A DNA stretch of 64,000 nucleotides from Symsagittifera roscoffensis (GCF_963678635.1 NC_087062.1:19329789-19393788); one strand, 5' to 3'. Positions 1-14,715 are shown, counted from the stretch's first letter. Translations and numbers: made by a program. The notes: generated by a model from the letters alone, not told the origin.

Positions 1-105
1 TATCCGCTTGCGACTAGTGATTTGGTGTCTGAAAAACGCTTTGGCGCAGTTGTGAGGACATCATTCACTACTTCTGGAAGTCAGTCGAGGATAAGAATTC
101 TGTAG
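1..105 (+). other. Open frame running in from the left edge
   Basis: Frame 1 is open from the first base to a TAG at 103-105 (34 codons). Its composition is less AT-rich than what follows, so it could be the end of a terminal exon. No domain or acceptor site can be seen because the window starts here. Chance is an equally good explanation. Confidence 0.15.
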
Positions 106-713
106 AAGACAATTTTTTCTACTTAGCAAAGTAAACGTATCAAGACATTCATTCAGGTCGCCAAACTTTTATAAGTTTCTTTAGATGTATGTTTTTGCAT
201 TTTAAAATTGTTTACTGTTTTTTTTGCCTAAGTGTAGCAGCTTCGCCTCTGCCCAAACTGCAGCTTTGCCTCTGTATGAATGCCTTGTTTTTGTGCTTCA
301 AGCTCCAAACTCAATTAATCTGAAATTTAATCTGCTGTCTTAATTTTATCCCAACCATTGAAAATGGGAAAAATTTTATTTAGAGCATTTCAATTTTTTC
401 TTTTTTTGTTTCACACATACAGTTACGTACCACAAATAATCCTTGAATTGGGTCGAATTATTTATCAAATAAAAACGCTTTCAATCACGACTGGCAAAAC
501 GTTAGAAAAAACTTGCCAGAAGTGGTTTTGGTGTCGAGACAATTTGGTTAACATTGTTAAGTTTAAGTTCAATTTTGACCAAGTAAAAAGATAGGCCGAA
601 AAAATTTTTTTTGTTGATTTTTAGTTGAATGAGTTTTGCGCAAATAAAAAATATTAAGATTTTTAGGCCTAAAAAAGTTGGTTTTACTAAAAAAAAAAAA
701 CTTATTTTGGGAG
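106..713. other. AT-rich non-coding stretch
   Basis: No convincing gene. The phrase 'cttcgcctctg' near 240-270 occurs twice and also appears in both arms of the foldback element at 35.1-35.5 kb, so part of this stretch is probably repeat-derived. Confidence 0.5.
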
Positions 714-2746
714 CTTAATTTAGCTCCTTTGACAGAAATTTTTTTCCAAAATTTATAAACAAATTGTGCAAAAAAAAATTTTTTGTTTTCTTAAAATTTT
801 TCAATTTAGAAACTTATGACAAAATTTTGTTATTCCTTTACTGTTGTATGACTAGTGTTGTTAATTACGACTAATTGACTAATTGTTTACACGTTTTATA
901 GTTTTTTTAATCACATTAAGCTCTAAAAATTTTAGATCAAGCTTATTTGAAGACAATAAATAAAAACAAGCTCTGCTGTAAAACCATTAAGAGTGAAATG
1001 ATTTACAAATGAAACACCAATAATTAAATGTGTATACAATCAAAGAAATGTGTAAAAATGCTAACCTACTTTTTTAATGACCTGGTTAACTCGGAAGTTT
1101 TTTCATTTTTTAGCTTAGCGTTTCGACCCTTGAAAAAGTTGAGGAACTTCTTTGTGTTTGTGTGTGCTTTAGTTTTTTTCTTTTAGTTTTCCACACAAAG
1201 TCAAGTGCCAAAAAACATCATAATGTCTCGTTTGGTATGCCATAATAGAGCTTCTTTTTGTCGTGATTTGCAAGGCATTTAAAAATTTTCAAGAAAAAAA
1301 ATCAGAGTATTGAGAAAAACTGGTTCTAATTTTCATTTTTCATTTCAATTTTGAGCAAAAAAGCGATCGAGCAGGCTTCCAACTGCTGAATTAAGCTTAA
1401 TTTAAGCCCTGAAAACTTTTTAATTGCAAGCAAACTAAAACAGTTTTTTGTTGTTTTTAGTCTCAATTTGGGAACCTAAACTTCAAAAAATCATAAATTT
1501 TTTTTCATTTTTTAAACTTTTTCTAGACAATTATCTAGAAAGAATTTTATCCAATTGCCTTTCATTTTATCAGTGTCGAAAAAGTCTAAACTATAGATTT
1601 ACATCAGATCCTTTTATCACACTACGCAGAAAAAACTACACTAATTTGAAAAGAACAATTTTGTTTTGTAGTTTATGGTCGGAACAATTTGTGCTACTTG
1701 CTTTAAGCGTTTTATTTGATCAGATGTTTGCTAAAACCTGTTGTGCAACGACCGAGGTTTTGCAAGCACCTGATCAGATTCAAAAATTAAATGAATGAGC
1801 TTGACCTTGAAAGTGGAATTAGATTAAAAAGAAAAGACAAAAAAGGATTATCAATCTAGAAAAAAGGATTCCACTAACAATAGCTAAGTCCTTGCTTTTA
1901 AACTCCGCATTTGCTAGATAAAAATTCAAGCTGCAGCTCATAATTGTTCAGTCAAGGACTGGTTTAATTCAGTATAACGAACAAAATAACCATTTTATTT
2001 ATAACATTTTGGAAGTCCACTAACATTTTGCTGAAACCGCTTGCAGTTGCGGAATGCAGAACAACCAGCCATATTTGCTTATTGCGGATTCAGCGACAAA
2101 ACAAATGTGCAGACAAAATTACGTGACAGGGAGAAATTTTCTCAGTGAAAGCCACTAACGTTTTAGAACATGTTGAAAGACTTGTCTCTGGAATCCAGGA
2201 ACACACAGATTTCAAATTGTGCGCCTACCCAGTGCAAAGTTTGGCCACGTAATGCAAGAAGCAGAAAAAAACAAATAGCTTTTTAAAGAAAATTTTCAAA
2301 TTTTGAACTTCAAAGAAATAAATATGACATCAAGGCTGTTTGATTTTCAAGAAAATTTTTGCAGGCAAAACAGGGCATTTAATACAGCAAATTGTTCTAC
2401 CTTTTTTTGCAAGGGAATTGGGAAAAGGACTGCAATAAACAGTACTGATATCTATACAATCTTATATACAAATTGATTGATAATCCTTTTTTGTCTTTTC
2501 TTTTTAATCTAAAATCCACTTTCAAGGTCAAGCTCATTTATTTAAATGTTGAATCTGATCAGGTGTTTGCAAAACCTCTGTCATTGCACAACAGGTTTTG
2601 GCAAACATCTGATCATATTAAACGTTTAAAATGCAAAGCAAAGTCTACCAGAGAAAAAAAATTGACTGCTGCACTTACCCTGAATTAAAAAATGTCGAAA
2701 AGCTGTTAATATTGTAATCAGTACTTTTTGGTTCAACATCGGAACT
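714..2746. repeat. Tandem duplication, unit 1 (about 2.03 kb)
   Basis: Bases 714-1540 are repeated at 2747-3571 with a constant offset of about 2033, and 2198-2745 are repeated at 3569-4105. The two units are therefore head-to-tail copies. This copy is full length. Its middle (about 1540-2197) is absent from unit 2 but resembles 8400-8960. The open frames inside it are not genes. Confidence 0.75.
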
Positions 2747-4700
2747 TAATTTAGCTCCTTTGACAGAAAATGTTTTTTTAAAATTTACAAACAAATTGTG
2801 CAAAAAAATTTTTTTGTATTCTTAAAATTTTTCAATTTAGAAACTTGTGACAAAATTTTGTTATTCCTTTACTGTTGGATGACTAGTGTTGTTAATTACG
2901 ACTAATTGATTAATTGTTTTTACGTTTTATAGTTTTTTTAATCACATTAAGCTCTAAAAAATTTAGATCAAGCTTACTTGAAGACAAAAAATAAAAACAA
3001 GCTCTGCTGTAAAACCATTGAGAGTGAAATGATTTACAAGTGAAACACCAAAAATTAAATGTGTATACAATCAAAGAAATGTGTAAAAATACTAACCTAC
3101 TTTCTAATGACCTGGTTAACTCGGAATTTTTTTTTCATTTTTTAGCTTAGCGTATCGACCCTTGAAAAAGTTGAAGAACTTTTTTGTGTTCGTGTGTGCT
3201 TTAGTTTTTTTTCTTTTAGTTTTCCACACAAAGTCAAGTGCCAAAAAACATCAAAATGTCTTGATTGGTATGCCATAATAGAGCTTCTTTTTGTCGTGAT
3301 TTGCAAGGCATTTAAAAATTTTCAAGAAAAAAATCAGAGTATTGAGAAAAACTGGTTCTAATTTTCATTTTTCATTTCAATTTTGAGCAAATAAGCGACC
3401 GAGCAGGCTTCCAACTGCTGAATTATGCTTAATTTAAGCCCTGAAAACATTTTAATTGCCAGCAAACTAAAATAGTTTTTGGTGTTTTAGTCTCAATTTG
3501 GGAACCTAAACTTCAAAAAATCATAAATTGTTTTTTCATTTTTAAAACTTTTTTCTAGACAATTATCTAGAACACACAGATTTCAAATTGTGCGCCTACC
3601 CAGTGCAAAGTTTGGCCATGTAATGCATGAAGCAGAAAAAAACAAATCGCTTTTTTGAGAAAATTTTCAAATTTTGAACTTCAAAGAAATAAATATGACT
3701 TCAAGGCTGTTTGATTTTCAAGAAAACTTTGCAGGCAAAACAGGGCAATTAATGCAGCAAATTGTTCTACCTTTTTTTGCAAGGGAATTGGGAAAAAGAC
3801 TGCAATAAACAGTATTGATATCTATACAATCTTACATACAAATAGATTGATAATCCTTTTTTGTCTTTTCTTTTTAATCTAAAATCCACTTTCAAGGTCA
3901 AGCTCATTCATTTAAATGTTGAATCTGATCAGGTGTTTGTAAAACCTCTGTCATTGCACAACAGGTTTTGGCAAACATCTGATCATATTAAACGTTTAAA
4001 ATGCGAAGCAAAGTCTACCAGAGAAAAAAAATTGACTGCTGCATTAAAATATGTCGAAAAGCTGTTAATAATGTGTTCAGTACTTTTTGGTTCAACATCG
4101 GAACTCAGACGAATTTACATTTTTTTCAATCAAGGACTATTCTTCATGAAAAAGAAGAAGTTGGTACCAAGCAAACATGATATCTTTCAAATAGCAAAAA
4201 AAACGCACCAAATAAACAAGGATAGCTGGTTACTGTGCAAGTAGCACAGTTGTTCTGACCATAGTCTGTACAAAACTACAAAACAAAATTGTTCTTTTCA
4301 AGTTAGTATAGTTTTTTATGCGTAGTGTGATAAAAGGATCTGATGTAAGTTTATAATTTAGACCTTTTTGGCAGTGATAATATTATACGCAATTGCATAA
4401 AAATTTTTGTAAAAAAATTGTCTAGAAAAAAAGTTTAAAAAATGGAAAAACTTTAAAATATATTTTTTCAATTTTTTACCAAAAATTTTTGATGTTTTGA
4501 AGTTTAGGTTCCCAAATAGAGACTAAAAACACCAAAAACTGTTTAAGTTTGCTTGCATTAGGCTGCTTTCAGTGCTTAAATTAAGCATAACTCAACAGTT
4601 GCAAGTCTGCTCGGTGGCTTATTTGCACAAAATTGAAATAAAAGTTGAAAATTATAACCAGTTTTCTCAATACTCTGATATTTTTTCTTAAAAAATTTTA
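1285..4700. mobile_element. Long-armed foldback (inverted-repeat) structure
   Basis: About 1285-1700 reads forward what 4255-4700 reads in reverse complement. A second inverted pair lies inside it (about 1690-1860 against 2473-2640). Long imperfect arms around a centre without an open transposase are typical of foldback-type non-autonomous DNA elements. The ends are not exactly defined and no target duplication was identified. Confidence 0.55.
2747..4105. repeat. Tandem duplication, unit 2 with ~660-bp internal loss
   Basis: Second copy of the unit starting at 714. The two halves join at about 3569, at a 'tctagacaattatctag' motif, where unit 1 has an extra ~660 bp. Small indels and substitutions separate the copies, so the duplication is not recent. 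Confidence 0.7.
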
Positions 4701-4829
4701 ACCAAATCCTAAACCATATTCAATTGAAATTGCAAATGTACCCTAATAGGGTTTGAAATAAATGAAATTTATTAATAATTCAGCGTTATAACCCATGAAA
4801 TAATATATCTCATTTTGTTTTCATTTTTT

Positions 4830-5040
4830 CAGATTTTGAGATTAAAAAATTGTACATTCATTTAGTGTTTGCGATCGCAAAACTACTCAGTTTTTCAGTT
4901 TTTGAGATTCAAAAATTAATCGTCCTTTCAGTATTTGTGATAGGAAAGGTGTTCATTCGTTCAGTATTCGAGATCGGAAAAGTGTTCATTCTTTCAGTAT
5001 TTGAGATCAAAAGGTGCTCATTCTTTGTGATTCAGTATTC
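4830..5040 (+). repeat. 33-bp minisatellite, about six units
   Basis: Repeating unit of about 33 bp built on 'ttcagtatttgagatc' followed by 'gtgttcattc'. Because 33 is a multiple of three, the array stays open as a 68-codon frame, but that frame is a by-product of the repeat. Confidence 0.65.
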
Positions 5041-7386
5041 GATGTTTAGCTGGTGAGTGCTTACTATAGCCAGTAAAGGAGATTGAACTGTTGACCCACA
5101 ATTATTGAATTACTTTTAAAAAAAAATTCAAAGCGAAACTGTAAGTGCTACTGGAACCCGCAAGAAAAACGCAGATTCCGCTTACAATTGGTGGATTTTT
5201 GCTTACAATTTGCAGATTCCACTGAGAGTTGCGGATTCCGCGCCAGCTCAGTTTTACTATACCTATATTTTAGTTTTGGTTTGAGTAACAACCACTGCAA
5301 ATACTGTCGCAGATTCTCTAAACCCGCAAAATTTGGGAGCGATTTTGAGTGGTACAGTGCTTTAAATATTTGGAACCAAACAAAGCAAAGAAGATCAGAT
5401 AAAAGTAGCAGTGTTGCAGATTCAGCGACAAATATGATTTTGGTCTGCTGCGTAATCCGTTCACAATTCACAAAACGCACAGTTTGGCCTCGTAATGTGT
5501 ACAATAAAGTGCTGCACACTTTATTTTCGATTAAAGCTAACTGAAAGTTTTTTGATTGCATAATTGACAAAAATAAGTGAAAAAAAAAGAATTCTTTTTT
5601 CTTTTTTTTAAATCAATTTATCCACCCAATATAAAATACAAGGTTTTTTAGTGCCTCGTATTGTTTTAAAGCGACTAAAATTGCTGACCTCAATCCAATT
5701 TGAACGCATTAACTTGCCCTCACGTATGATATAAGAACGCAATATGTTGAGCGTTAAATACTCCAAAATGACCAAATTAGCAATCTTAAAACCCCCAACT
5801 TTACCAAAAATGATCACAGGTGAAATGATCACAGGCAACAATTTTTCCTTAAAAATGCTTCAGTGAAAAATGTTTACTCGAAAAACTGGAGATTTTTTGA
5901 ATGAAAAAAAAAACATCCCCAGCATAATTATTCAGACCTTTCTTCAAAAGTTGGAACAAAAAGAAAACTTTCCTCCTCACAACAAAAATGATCTGTTCCT
6001 TTTCAATTTGTTTTCGGATTGTCAAAACGTTTATCGGAATTTTTACTCCGTTTTTCTTAATTGATGTTGCTTTGCCATCAGTATTTTTGTCTGAAGAGAT
6101 CCAAATGCCATAGATATAACCGAAAATTAACACGTATAAAGATTAAGACATTTCTGCAGTTTATACTCAGAGAAATTTTTACTCAGCAACGCAGCTGTGA
6201 AAATGGCAGCATTCTGTTGCCTGTTTTTGGGTAATTTTGGCTACTTTATTGGCAACGAAAAGTCAAACACAACTATCAATATAATCAAAAATGGAAGGCT
6301 TATCATTTTGAACCCGCAGTGATTAGCATTAAAGGCTTTATATTTGTTGTTTTTTCTAAAGATTTGAAAAGATGTTTGATCCCTTTCTTTTTGTTATGCT
6401 ATTGGAGAGACTGAAAAACGTAATGAAAGAGACTTATTATAAACCATTCATTAATCAATAACAAAAATGTTTTTTTTTTAAATTTTTTTTATCCTGCCAA
6501 GTTACATGTCGTAGCTTTCTGTGATATTTCCACAGCAGATGGCCACTTTTCTTTTGATTTGTTAGTTTTTTTTCAATTTATGTAACTTATGTTTCGAACT
6601 TATTCGTAAAGGTTCGTAAATGTGTGTGTAGAGTTTTACCTGTTAAACAAAAGATTTTAATGCTTTTCATTGAAAATTGCTTCATTCGTTTCCCAGACTA
6701 TTGGTTTCCCGGCTAATCAAATAACACTTTAAAAATTTTTCAGGTTTACTTAAGCTTTTGGTCACCAACTTTCTTAATGGTTGAAGTTTTATGTGGATAT
6801 TTGGAGATTATCACTGTTTAGATTTTGGGTTGTTTTTCCAGACACAATTTTCCTTTTTTAACTTGCAATTTTTGACGGAATTTGTTTTTATCATTCAAAA
6901 ATTTCCGAAACTCAATTTCACACACAGCGCTGATACTATGGAAATTAATTACATGTTATGGATCGTGCTATGGAAATCAGTTACGACTTCTAAATTTTCT
7001 GCCACTACCAATGTTCACTCAAATGAGTGGTATTTTGTTCCTCGCAAAGGTTATGACCGAGGATGACGAGATTATTAGTTTACCTGAAGAACCACGAAAA
7101 TGTTTAAACGATACAAGACGAGGACTGAAAAGTCCAGAGGTGAATTTGTCTTCTGAACTTGCAGGCTTGTTAATCAAAACGAGAAATGCATCGACATCAG
7201 TTAACCTATCGGATTTAAAAGTAGATTGATCAATTTGACGAGAAATTTTGTTGACGAACGATTCTCAGAAACAAATGTCTGCATGTGGCAACTCGCATGC
7301 GATTGCAACAGATGCAGAAATATTTGGACTTCATTTTAATGTTTGACAACTAGGACCATGCGCCCTGCAGCTAGCTGTAAATCCTC

Positions 7387-8082
<696 letters not shown>

Positions 8083-8086
8083 GTAC

Positions 8087-9777
8087 ATCAGATCCTTTTG
8101 TCACACTACACTAATTTGAAAAGAACAATTTTGTTTTGTAGTTTTGTAAAGACTATGATTGGAACAATCTGTGCTACTTGCTCAGTAACCGGCTATCCTT
8201 GTTCTTTTGTGCGTTTTTTTGCTATTCAAAAGGTGCCATGTTTGCTTGGTACAATTTTCGTCGTTTTCATGATGAATAGTCCTTGATCGAAAAAATATAA
8301 ATTCGTTTGAGTTCCGATATTGAACCAAAAAATACTAAACACATTATAAACAGCTTTTCGAATTTTTTTTTAACTCAAGACAAGTGCAGCAGTTTTTTTT
8401 CTCTGGTAGATATTGCTTTGCATTTTAAGCGTTTTATATGATCAGTTGTTTTAAAACCTGTTGTGCAACGACCGAGGTTTTGCAAGAAACTGATCAGATT
8501 CAACAATTAAATGAATGAGCTTGATCTTGAAAGTGGATTTAGTTTTAAAAAAAAGGATTATCAATCTAGACAAAAAAGGATTCCACTAACAATAGTTAAG
8601 TCTTTGCTTTTAAACTCCGCATTTGCTTGATAAAAATTCATGCTACAGCTCTTAATTGTTCAATCAAGGACTGGATCAGTTAAGTATAACAAACAAAACT
8701 ATTATTTTATTTATGGAATCCGCTTACATTTTGGAAGTCCACCAACATTTTACTGAAATTGCTTGCAGTTGCGGAATGCAGAACAACTAGCCATTTTTGC
8801 TTGTTGCGGATTCCGCGACAAAACAATTGTGCAGACAAAATTAAGTGATAGGGAGAAATTTTCTCAGTGAAAGCCACTAACGTTTTGGAACATGTTGCAA
8901 GACTTGTCTCTGGAATTCAGGAATAGACAGAATTCAAATTGTGCGCCTACCCAGTGCAGAGTTTGGCCTCGTAATGCAATTAGCAGAAAAAAAAACAAAT
9001 GGCTCTTTTTTTAAGAAAATTTTCAAATTTTGAACTTCAAAGAAACAATTATGACTTCAAGGCTGTTTGATTTTCAAGAAAATTTTTGCAGGCAAAACAC
9101 GGCAATCAATGCAGCAAATTTTCTACCTTTTTTTGCAAAGGTAGAGTTTGGCCTCGTAATGCAAGTAGCAGAAAAAAACCTTTTTTCCCAGTGCAGAGTT
9201 TGACATCGTAATGCAAGTAGCAGAAAAAAAAACAAATGGCTTTTTTTAAAAAAAAAAATTCAAATTTTGAACTTCAAAGAAATAATTATGACTTCAAGGC
9301 TGTTTGATTTTCAAGAAAATTTTTGCAGTCAAAACACGACAATCAATGCAGCAAATTTTTCTGCCTTTTTTCGCAAAGGAATTGGGTAAAGGACTGTAAA
9401 AAACGTTATTGGTATCTTTACAATCTTACATAAAAATAGATTGATAATCTTTTTTTTGTCTTTTCTTTCTAATCTAAAATCTCTAATATTGTGTTGAGTA
9501 CTTTTTGGTTCAACATCGGAACTCAGACGAATTTACATTTTTTCAATCAAGGACTTTTCTTCATGAAAACGAAGAAATTTGTACCAAGCAACCATGGCAC
9601 CTTTCAAATAGCACAAAAAATGCACCAAATAAACCAGGATAGCCGGTTACCGTGCAAGTAGCACAGTTGTTCCGACCATAGTCTGTAAAAAACTACAAAA
9701 CAAAATTGTTCTTTTCAAATTAGTGTAGTTTTTTCTGCGTAGTGTGATAAAAAGATCTGATGTAAACTTATAATTTA
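8087..9777. mobile_element. Foldback element with ~250-300-bp inverted ends
   Basis: 8090-8345 is the inverted counterpart of about 9485-9775: both carry the hairpin 'gtgcaagtagcac' or its derivative, a GTTCCGAC-like box and the 'aaaagaacaattttgttt' segment. The interior resembles 1700-2700 in pieces, including two short copies of a segment with 'gagtttggcctcgtaatgc' at about 8955 and 9145. No coding capacity. It belongs to the same family as the structure at 1285-4700. Confidence 0.6.
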
Positions 9778-10216
9778 CACCTTTTTGGCAGTGATAATTT
9801 TATAGGCAATTGGATAAAAAATGTTTGTAGAAATATGTGTATAAAAAAAAATTTGAAAAAAATGAAAAAAATTTTTAAATTTCTTTTTTCCATTTTTTTG
9901 CCAAAAATTTATGATTTTTTTGAAATTTAGGTTCCCAAATTGAGACCCAAATTGAGACTAAACACCAAAAACTATTTTAGTTTGCTTGCACTAAGCTGCT
10001 TTCATTGCTTAAATTAAGAATAATTCAGCAGTTGCAAGTCTGCTCGGTCGCTTATTTGCTCAAAATTGAAATAAAAATGGAATTTTCTCAATGCTCTGAT
10101 ATTTTTCTCAAAAATTGCAAATGTACCCTAATAATGTTCGAAATAATTGAAATTTATAAATAATTAGGCTTTATAACCCATGAAATAATTTATCTCAGTT
10201 TGTTTTCTTTTTTTCA

Positions 10217-10425
10217 GATTTTGAGATCGAAAAAATGTACATTCAATCAGTGTTTGCGACCGCAAAGCTACTCGGTTTTTCAGTTTTTGAGATTCAAAAA
10301 CTAATCTTCCTTTCAGTATTCGTGATAGGAAAGGTGTTCATTCGTTCAGTGTTTGAGATCGCAAAAGTGTTCATTCTTTTAGTATTTGAGATCAAAAGGT
10401 GCTCATTCTTTGTGATTCAGTATTC
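10217..10425 (+). repeat. 33-bp minisatellite, second copy
   Basis: Counterpart of the array at 4830-5040 inside the segmental duplication, with the same number of units, so the expansion predates the duplication. Confidence 0.6.
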
Positions 10426-12729
10426 GATGTTTAGCTGGTGAGTGCTTACTATAGCCATTAAACGAGATTGAACTGTTGACCCACAAATATAGAATTATTT
10501 ATAAAAATACAAAGCGAAATTGTGTGTGCTACTGAAACCCGCAAGAAAAACGCAGATTCCGCGTGCTCTTGATGGATTTTGCTTACAATTTGCTGATTCC
10601 ACTGAGAGTTGCGGATTCCGCAACAGCTCAATTTTACTATACCTCTATTTTAGTTTTTGTTTGAGTCATAAACACTGCAAATACTGTCGCAGAGTCTTTT
10701 TTGGAGCAATTTTGAGTGGTAAAGTGCTTTAAATATTTGGAACCAAACAAAGCAAAGAACATCAGATAAAAGTAGCTGTGTTGCGGATTCAGCGACAAAT
10801 ATGATTTTGGTCCGCTGCGTAATCCGTTCACAATTCACAAAATGCACAGTTTGGCCTCGTAAAGTGCACAATAAAGTGCTGCACACTTAATTTTCGATTA
10901 AAGCTAATTGAAATTTTTTTGATTGCATAATTGACAAAATAAGTGAAAAAAAATAAGAATTTTTTTTTTTTCATCAATTTATCCACGCAATGTAAAATAA
11001 AAGGTTTTTTATTGACTCGTATTGTTTTAAAGCGACTAAAGTTTCTGACGTCAACTCAATTTAGAACGCATTAACTCGCCCTCACGTATAATATAAGAAC
11101 GCATTATGTTGAGCGTTAAAATCCCCAAAATGATCAAATTAGCAATCTTAAAAACCCCAACTTTACCAAAAAAGATCACAGGTGGAAATTCGTTATAATT
11201 TTGAGCTGAGGGCAGCAATTTTTCCTCAAAAAAGCTTCAGTGGAAAATGCTTGCTCGAAAAACTGGAGATTGGTTGAATGGAAAAAAAAAACATCCCCAG
11301 CATAAAAATTCAGACCTTTCTACAAAAATTGGAACAAAAAGAAAACTTTCCTCCTCACAACAAAAATGGTCTGTTTCTTTTCAATTTGATTTTGGATTGG
11401 CTAAACTTTTTTCGGAATTTTTACTCCGTTTTTCCTAATTGATGTTGCTTTGCCATCAGTATTGTTGTCTGAAGAGATCCAAATGCCATAGATATAACCG
11501 AAAACGAAGATTATTACACGTATAAAGATTAAGACATTTCTCAGAGAAATTTTTACTCAGCAACGCAGCTGTGAAAATGGCAGTATTCTGCTGCCTGTTT
11601 TTGGTCATTTAGGCTACTTTATTGGCAACGAAAAGTCAAATACAACTATCAATGTAATCAGAAATGGAAGGCTTATCATTTTGAACCCGCAGTGATCAGC
11701 ATTAAAAGCTTCATATTTGTTTTTTTTCTAAAGATTGGAAAAGATGTTTGATCCCTTTCTTTTTGTTATGCTAATGGAGAGACTGAAACACGTAATTAAA
11801 GAGACTTTTTATAAACCATTCATTAGTCAATAAAAAATGTTTTTTTTTAATCTTTTTTATCCTGCTAAGTTACATGTCGCAGCTTTCTGTGATATTTCCA
11901 CAGCAGATGGTCACTTTTCTTTTGATTTGTTAGTTTTTTTCAATTTATGTAACTTATGTTTCGAACTTATTCGTAAAGGTTCGTAAATGTGTGTGTAGAG
12001 TTTTACCTGTTAAATAAAAGATTTTAATGCTTTTTATTGAAAATTGCTTCATTCGTTTCCCAGACTATTGGTTTCCCGGCTAATCAAAAAACACTTTAAA
12101 AATTTTTCAGGTTTATTTAAGCTATTGGTCACCAACTTTCTTAATGGTTGAAGTTTTTTGTGGATATTTGGAGATTATCACTGTTTCGATTTTGGGTTGT
12201 TTTTCCAGACACAATTTTCCTTTTTTAACTTGCAATTTTTGACGGAATTTGTTTTTATCATTCAAACATTTCCGAAACTCAAATTCACACACAGCGCTGA
12301 TACTATGGAAATTAATTACATGCTATGGATCGTGCTATGGAAATCAGTTACGACTTCTAAATTTTCTGCCACTACCAATGTTCATTCAAATGAGTGGTAT
12401 TTTGTTCCTCGCAAAGGTTATGACCGAGGATGACGAGATTATTAGTTTACCTGAAGAACCACGAAAATGTTTAAACGATACAAGACGAGGACTGAAAAGT
12501 CCAGAGGTGAAATTGTCTTCAGAACTTGCAGGCTTGTTAATCGAAACGAGAAATGCATCGACATCAGTTAACTAATCGGATTAAAAAGTAGATTGTTGAC
12601 GAACGATTCTCAGAAACAAATGTCTGCACGTGGCAACTCGCTTGCGATTGCAACAGATGCAGAAATATTTGGACTTCATTTTCATATTTGACAACTAGGA
12701 CCATGCGCTCTGCAGCTAGCTGTAAATCC

Positions 12730-12873
<144 letters not shown>

Positions 12874-12894
12874 GGTTCGAAACTTTTAATTCTG

Positions 12895-13720
12895 GTTAGT
12901 CGGTTAATCGAATTTTGGTATTTGCAACATTACCTGCCCTCGATTTGCTTTTTCAGTCCTTGATGCGACCGAACGTTTTCTGTGGCACTAAATGATTTCT
13001 ACCAAAATTATACTATTCATCGAAAAAACATTTATAAAACATAAAAACATAAAAACATAAAAACATGTCGCCTGCTGCCAAACAAGACTCAAGACACATT
13101 TGAAAAAATTTTCGGCTGCTTACAGTAGTTTGGAAAAAAGTGTTCGTTGACTTTGAAGCCTCTGTTTTTAATGCTATTAGGAAAAAGCAGCCTGATACAG
13201 AAATCCAAATTTAATTTTTCCATTTGGGCCAGGAAGTTTTGCGCAATGTACAAAAACTTAGGTTTAGGCGCAAGTAAATGGACGATAATGAGTTTGCCTA
13301 AATTTCAAAAAAAAATGCTTGGCATTCGTTCCAATTGACGATGTAACAATAGCGTTTGAGGCGCTCCGAAAAGAGGATCGTTCAGAGTAATTTCGGAGTC
13401 TATCGGACTATTTTGAAGACATCATTTTGGTGTCTGTCGAAGAAATAGACGCGTGAAACCAAAATTTACCATCGCTGATTGGAACGTTTTAATCGGGTGC
13501 TCAGCGGAGAACCTCGTACGAAAAATGCATTGGAGGCATTGGAATGGCAGCTTCAATAAATTCGGTCGACAATGCCATCAACTGTCACCAAGCTCATCGC
13601 ACCTTTCAACGATCAGCAAAAAAAGACGAAATCAATGTTGAGATGCTGATGCCCAGTGATATTATCAATATTTTCAGAAAACCGAAGCTCAAGTAATCAA
13701 TCGACAACGAGAAACTCGTG
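12895..13720 (+). pseudogene. Decayed MULE (Mutator-like) transposase
   Basis: Translating all three plus frames gives a collinear series of blocks typical of the MULE transposase domain: RILVFAT with DLLFQS (12909), DRTFSVA with YQNYTIH (12967, first catalytic Asp), LLPNKTQDTFEKIFG (13073), VDFEASVFNAIRK (13146, second catalytic Asp), FFHLGQEVLRNVQKL (~13215), FVPIDDVTIAFEALR (~13330), YFED (~13410) and a C-terminal tail to ~13690. Each step between blocks changes frame or meets a stop, and an (ataaaaacat)n expansion sits at 13025-13065. The enzyme would cut and paste DNA in the nucleus; this copy is dead. No terminal inverted repeats for it could be assigned. Confidence 0.8.
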
Positions 13721-13959
13721 GAAAACGCAACCAGCTACAATCGAGACCATATACAGAAACATTTAAGATTTTGTACCTCTAATGTACACATATCCTAAAA
13801 CTTTATGCATAACTAGTTTGTTTTGCTCTTTGAACTTTGTCATTTGATGTTTCACATTTCTTTGTTAAAGCTTCTCACTCTTATCAAATAGAAAACTTTT
13901 ATTTTTTTTTCATCTAGTCTGTTTGATCTAAATAAGTCGAATTTTTTTTGGCTGAATTG

Positions 13960-14112
13960 CCTGTATTTCAAATCGGCTGATAAAGTCTAGAAGAAAACTT
14001 AAAGTTTTTCCAAAACGTTTTCTATGATTTTATCAATTTTTGATAGAAAAGTTTTTTTATTTTAAAATGCAGTCGGAACATTCAAGTTTTTGCCCTGAAA
14101 CGGGCAGCCTAG
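13960..14112 (+). mobile_element. Right-end fragment of the GTCGGAAC element family
   Basis: 'gcagtcggaacattcaag' followed by a hairpin-like 'gccctgaaacgggc' and CTAG matches the right end of the full copies at 16.9-17.4 and 19.8-20.3 kb. The left part is missing or too diverged to see. Confidence 0.5.
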
Positions 14113-14715
14113 TTGCTTCATTCATTTTCCGGACAGTTGGTTCTAATCATGTAATTTTTAATCCATTGGGTTTTTATGGTCACTTTTATTTCTTGAATGG
14201 CTGAGATTATCTGTGGTGGAATGTGGTAATAATACATATGGCCAGTTTTGAATTTTTTTTAATTTGGCCAGTTTTGAATTTTTTCCAATTTGTTTCGTTT
14301 TTCCAACAATTCCGGAACAGTGCAATAACTTATCCAACCAAAATCATCCCAGACAAAGATCCCGAATGTTTTCATCTCATATTCTAAAAAACGGGCAGAT
14401 TACTTTTCCCGAAACTCGTCACAATCTTCCAGAACTACATAATGACCGCGACAGTCGCGCCAACAGTTTTTTCTTTTCAAAAATTGTCTTGAAGAGTTTA
14501 AAAATTAAACCTGTTTGACCAAAAAAAAGATCGTAGTTTTTTTCTTAAAAATCTACCCCTTGCAAAAATCATAGATCCACTAGTGATTGATGCGTGCTTC
14601 CAGATTTCATGAAAAAATTTCTTAAAAACCAACACTTGAATATTTAATATGAACAATGTCTTGTTCTTTATATTTCAAAGCTTATCGTAGCCAGTTCTGT
14701 GATGCATCGAGACCT
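14113..14715. other. Non-coding, downstream flank of the lectin gene
   Basis: No supported gene. A short direct repeat of 'tggccagttttgaatttttt' occurs at about 14239 and 14265. The last ~100 bp would be 3' UTR of the minus-strand lectin gene. Confidence 0.4.

Noticed and set aside
4850-5056. 68-codon frame with repeating FEIGKVF-like peptide, also present at 10235-10441
   Set aside because: Produced by a 33-bp minisatellite; no ATG in good context, and surrounding DNA is repeat.
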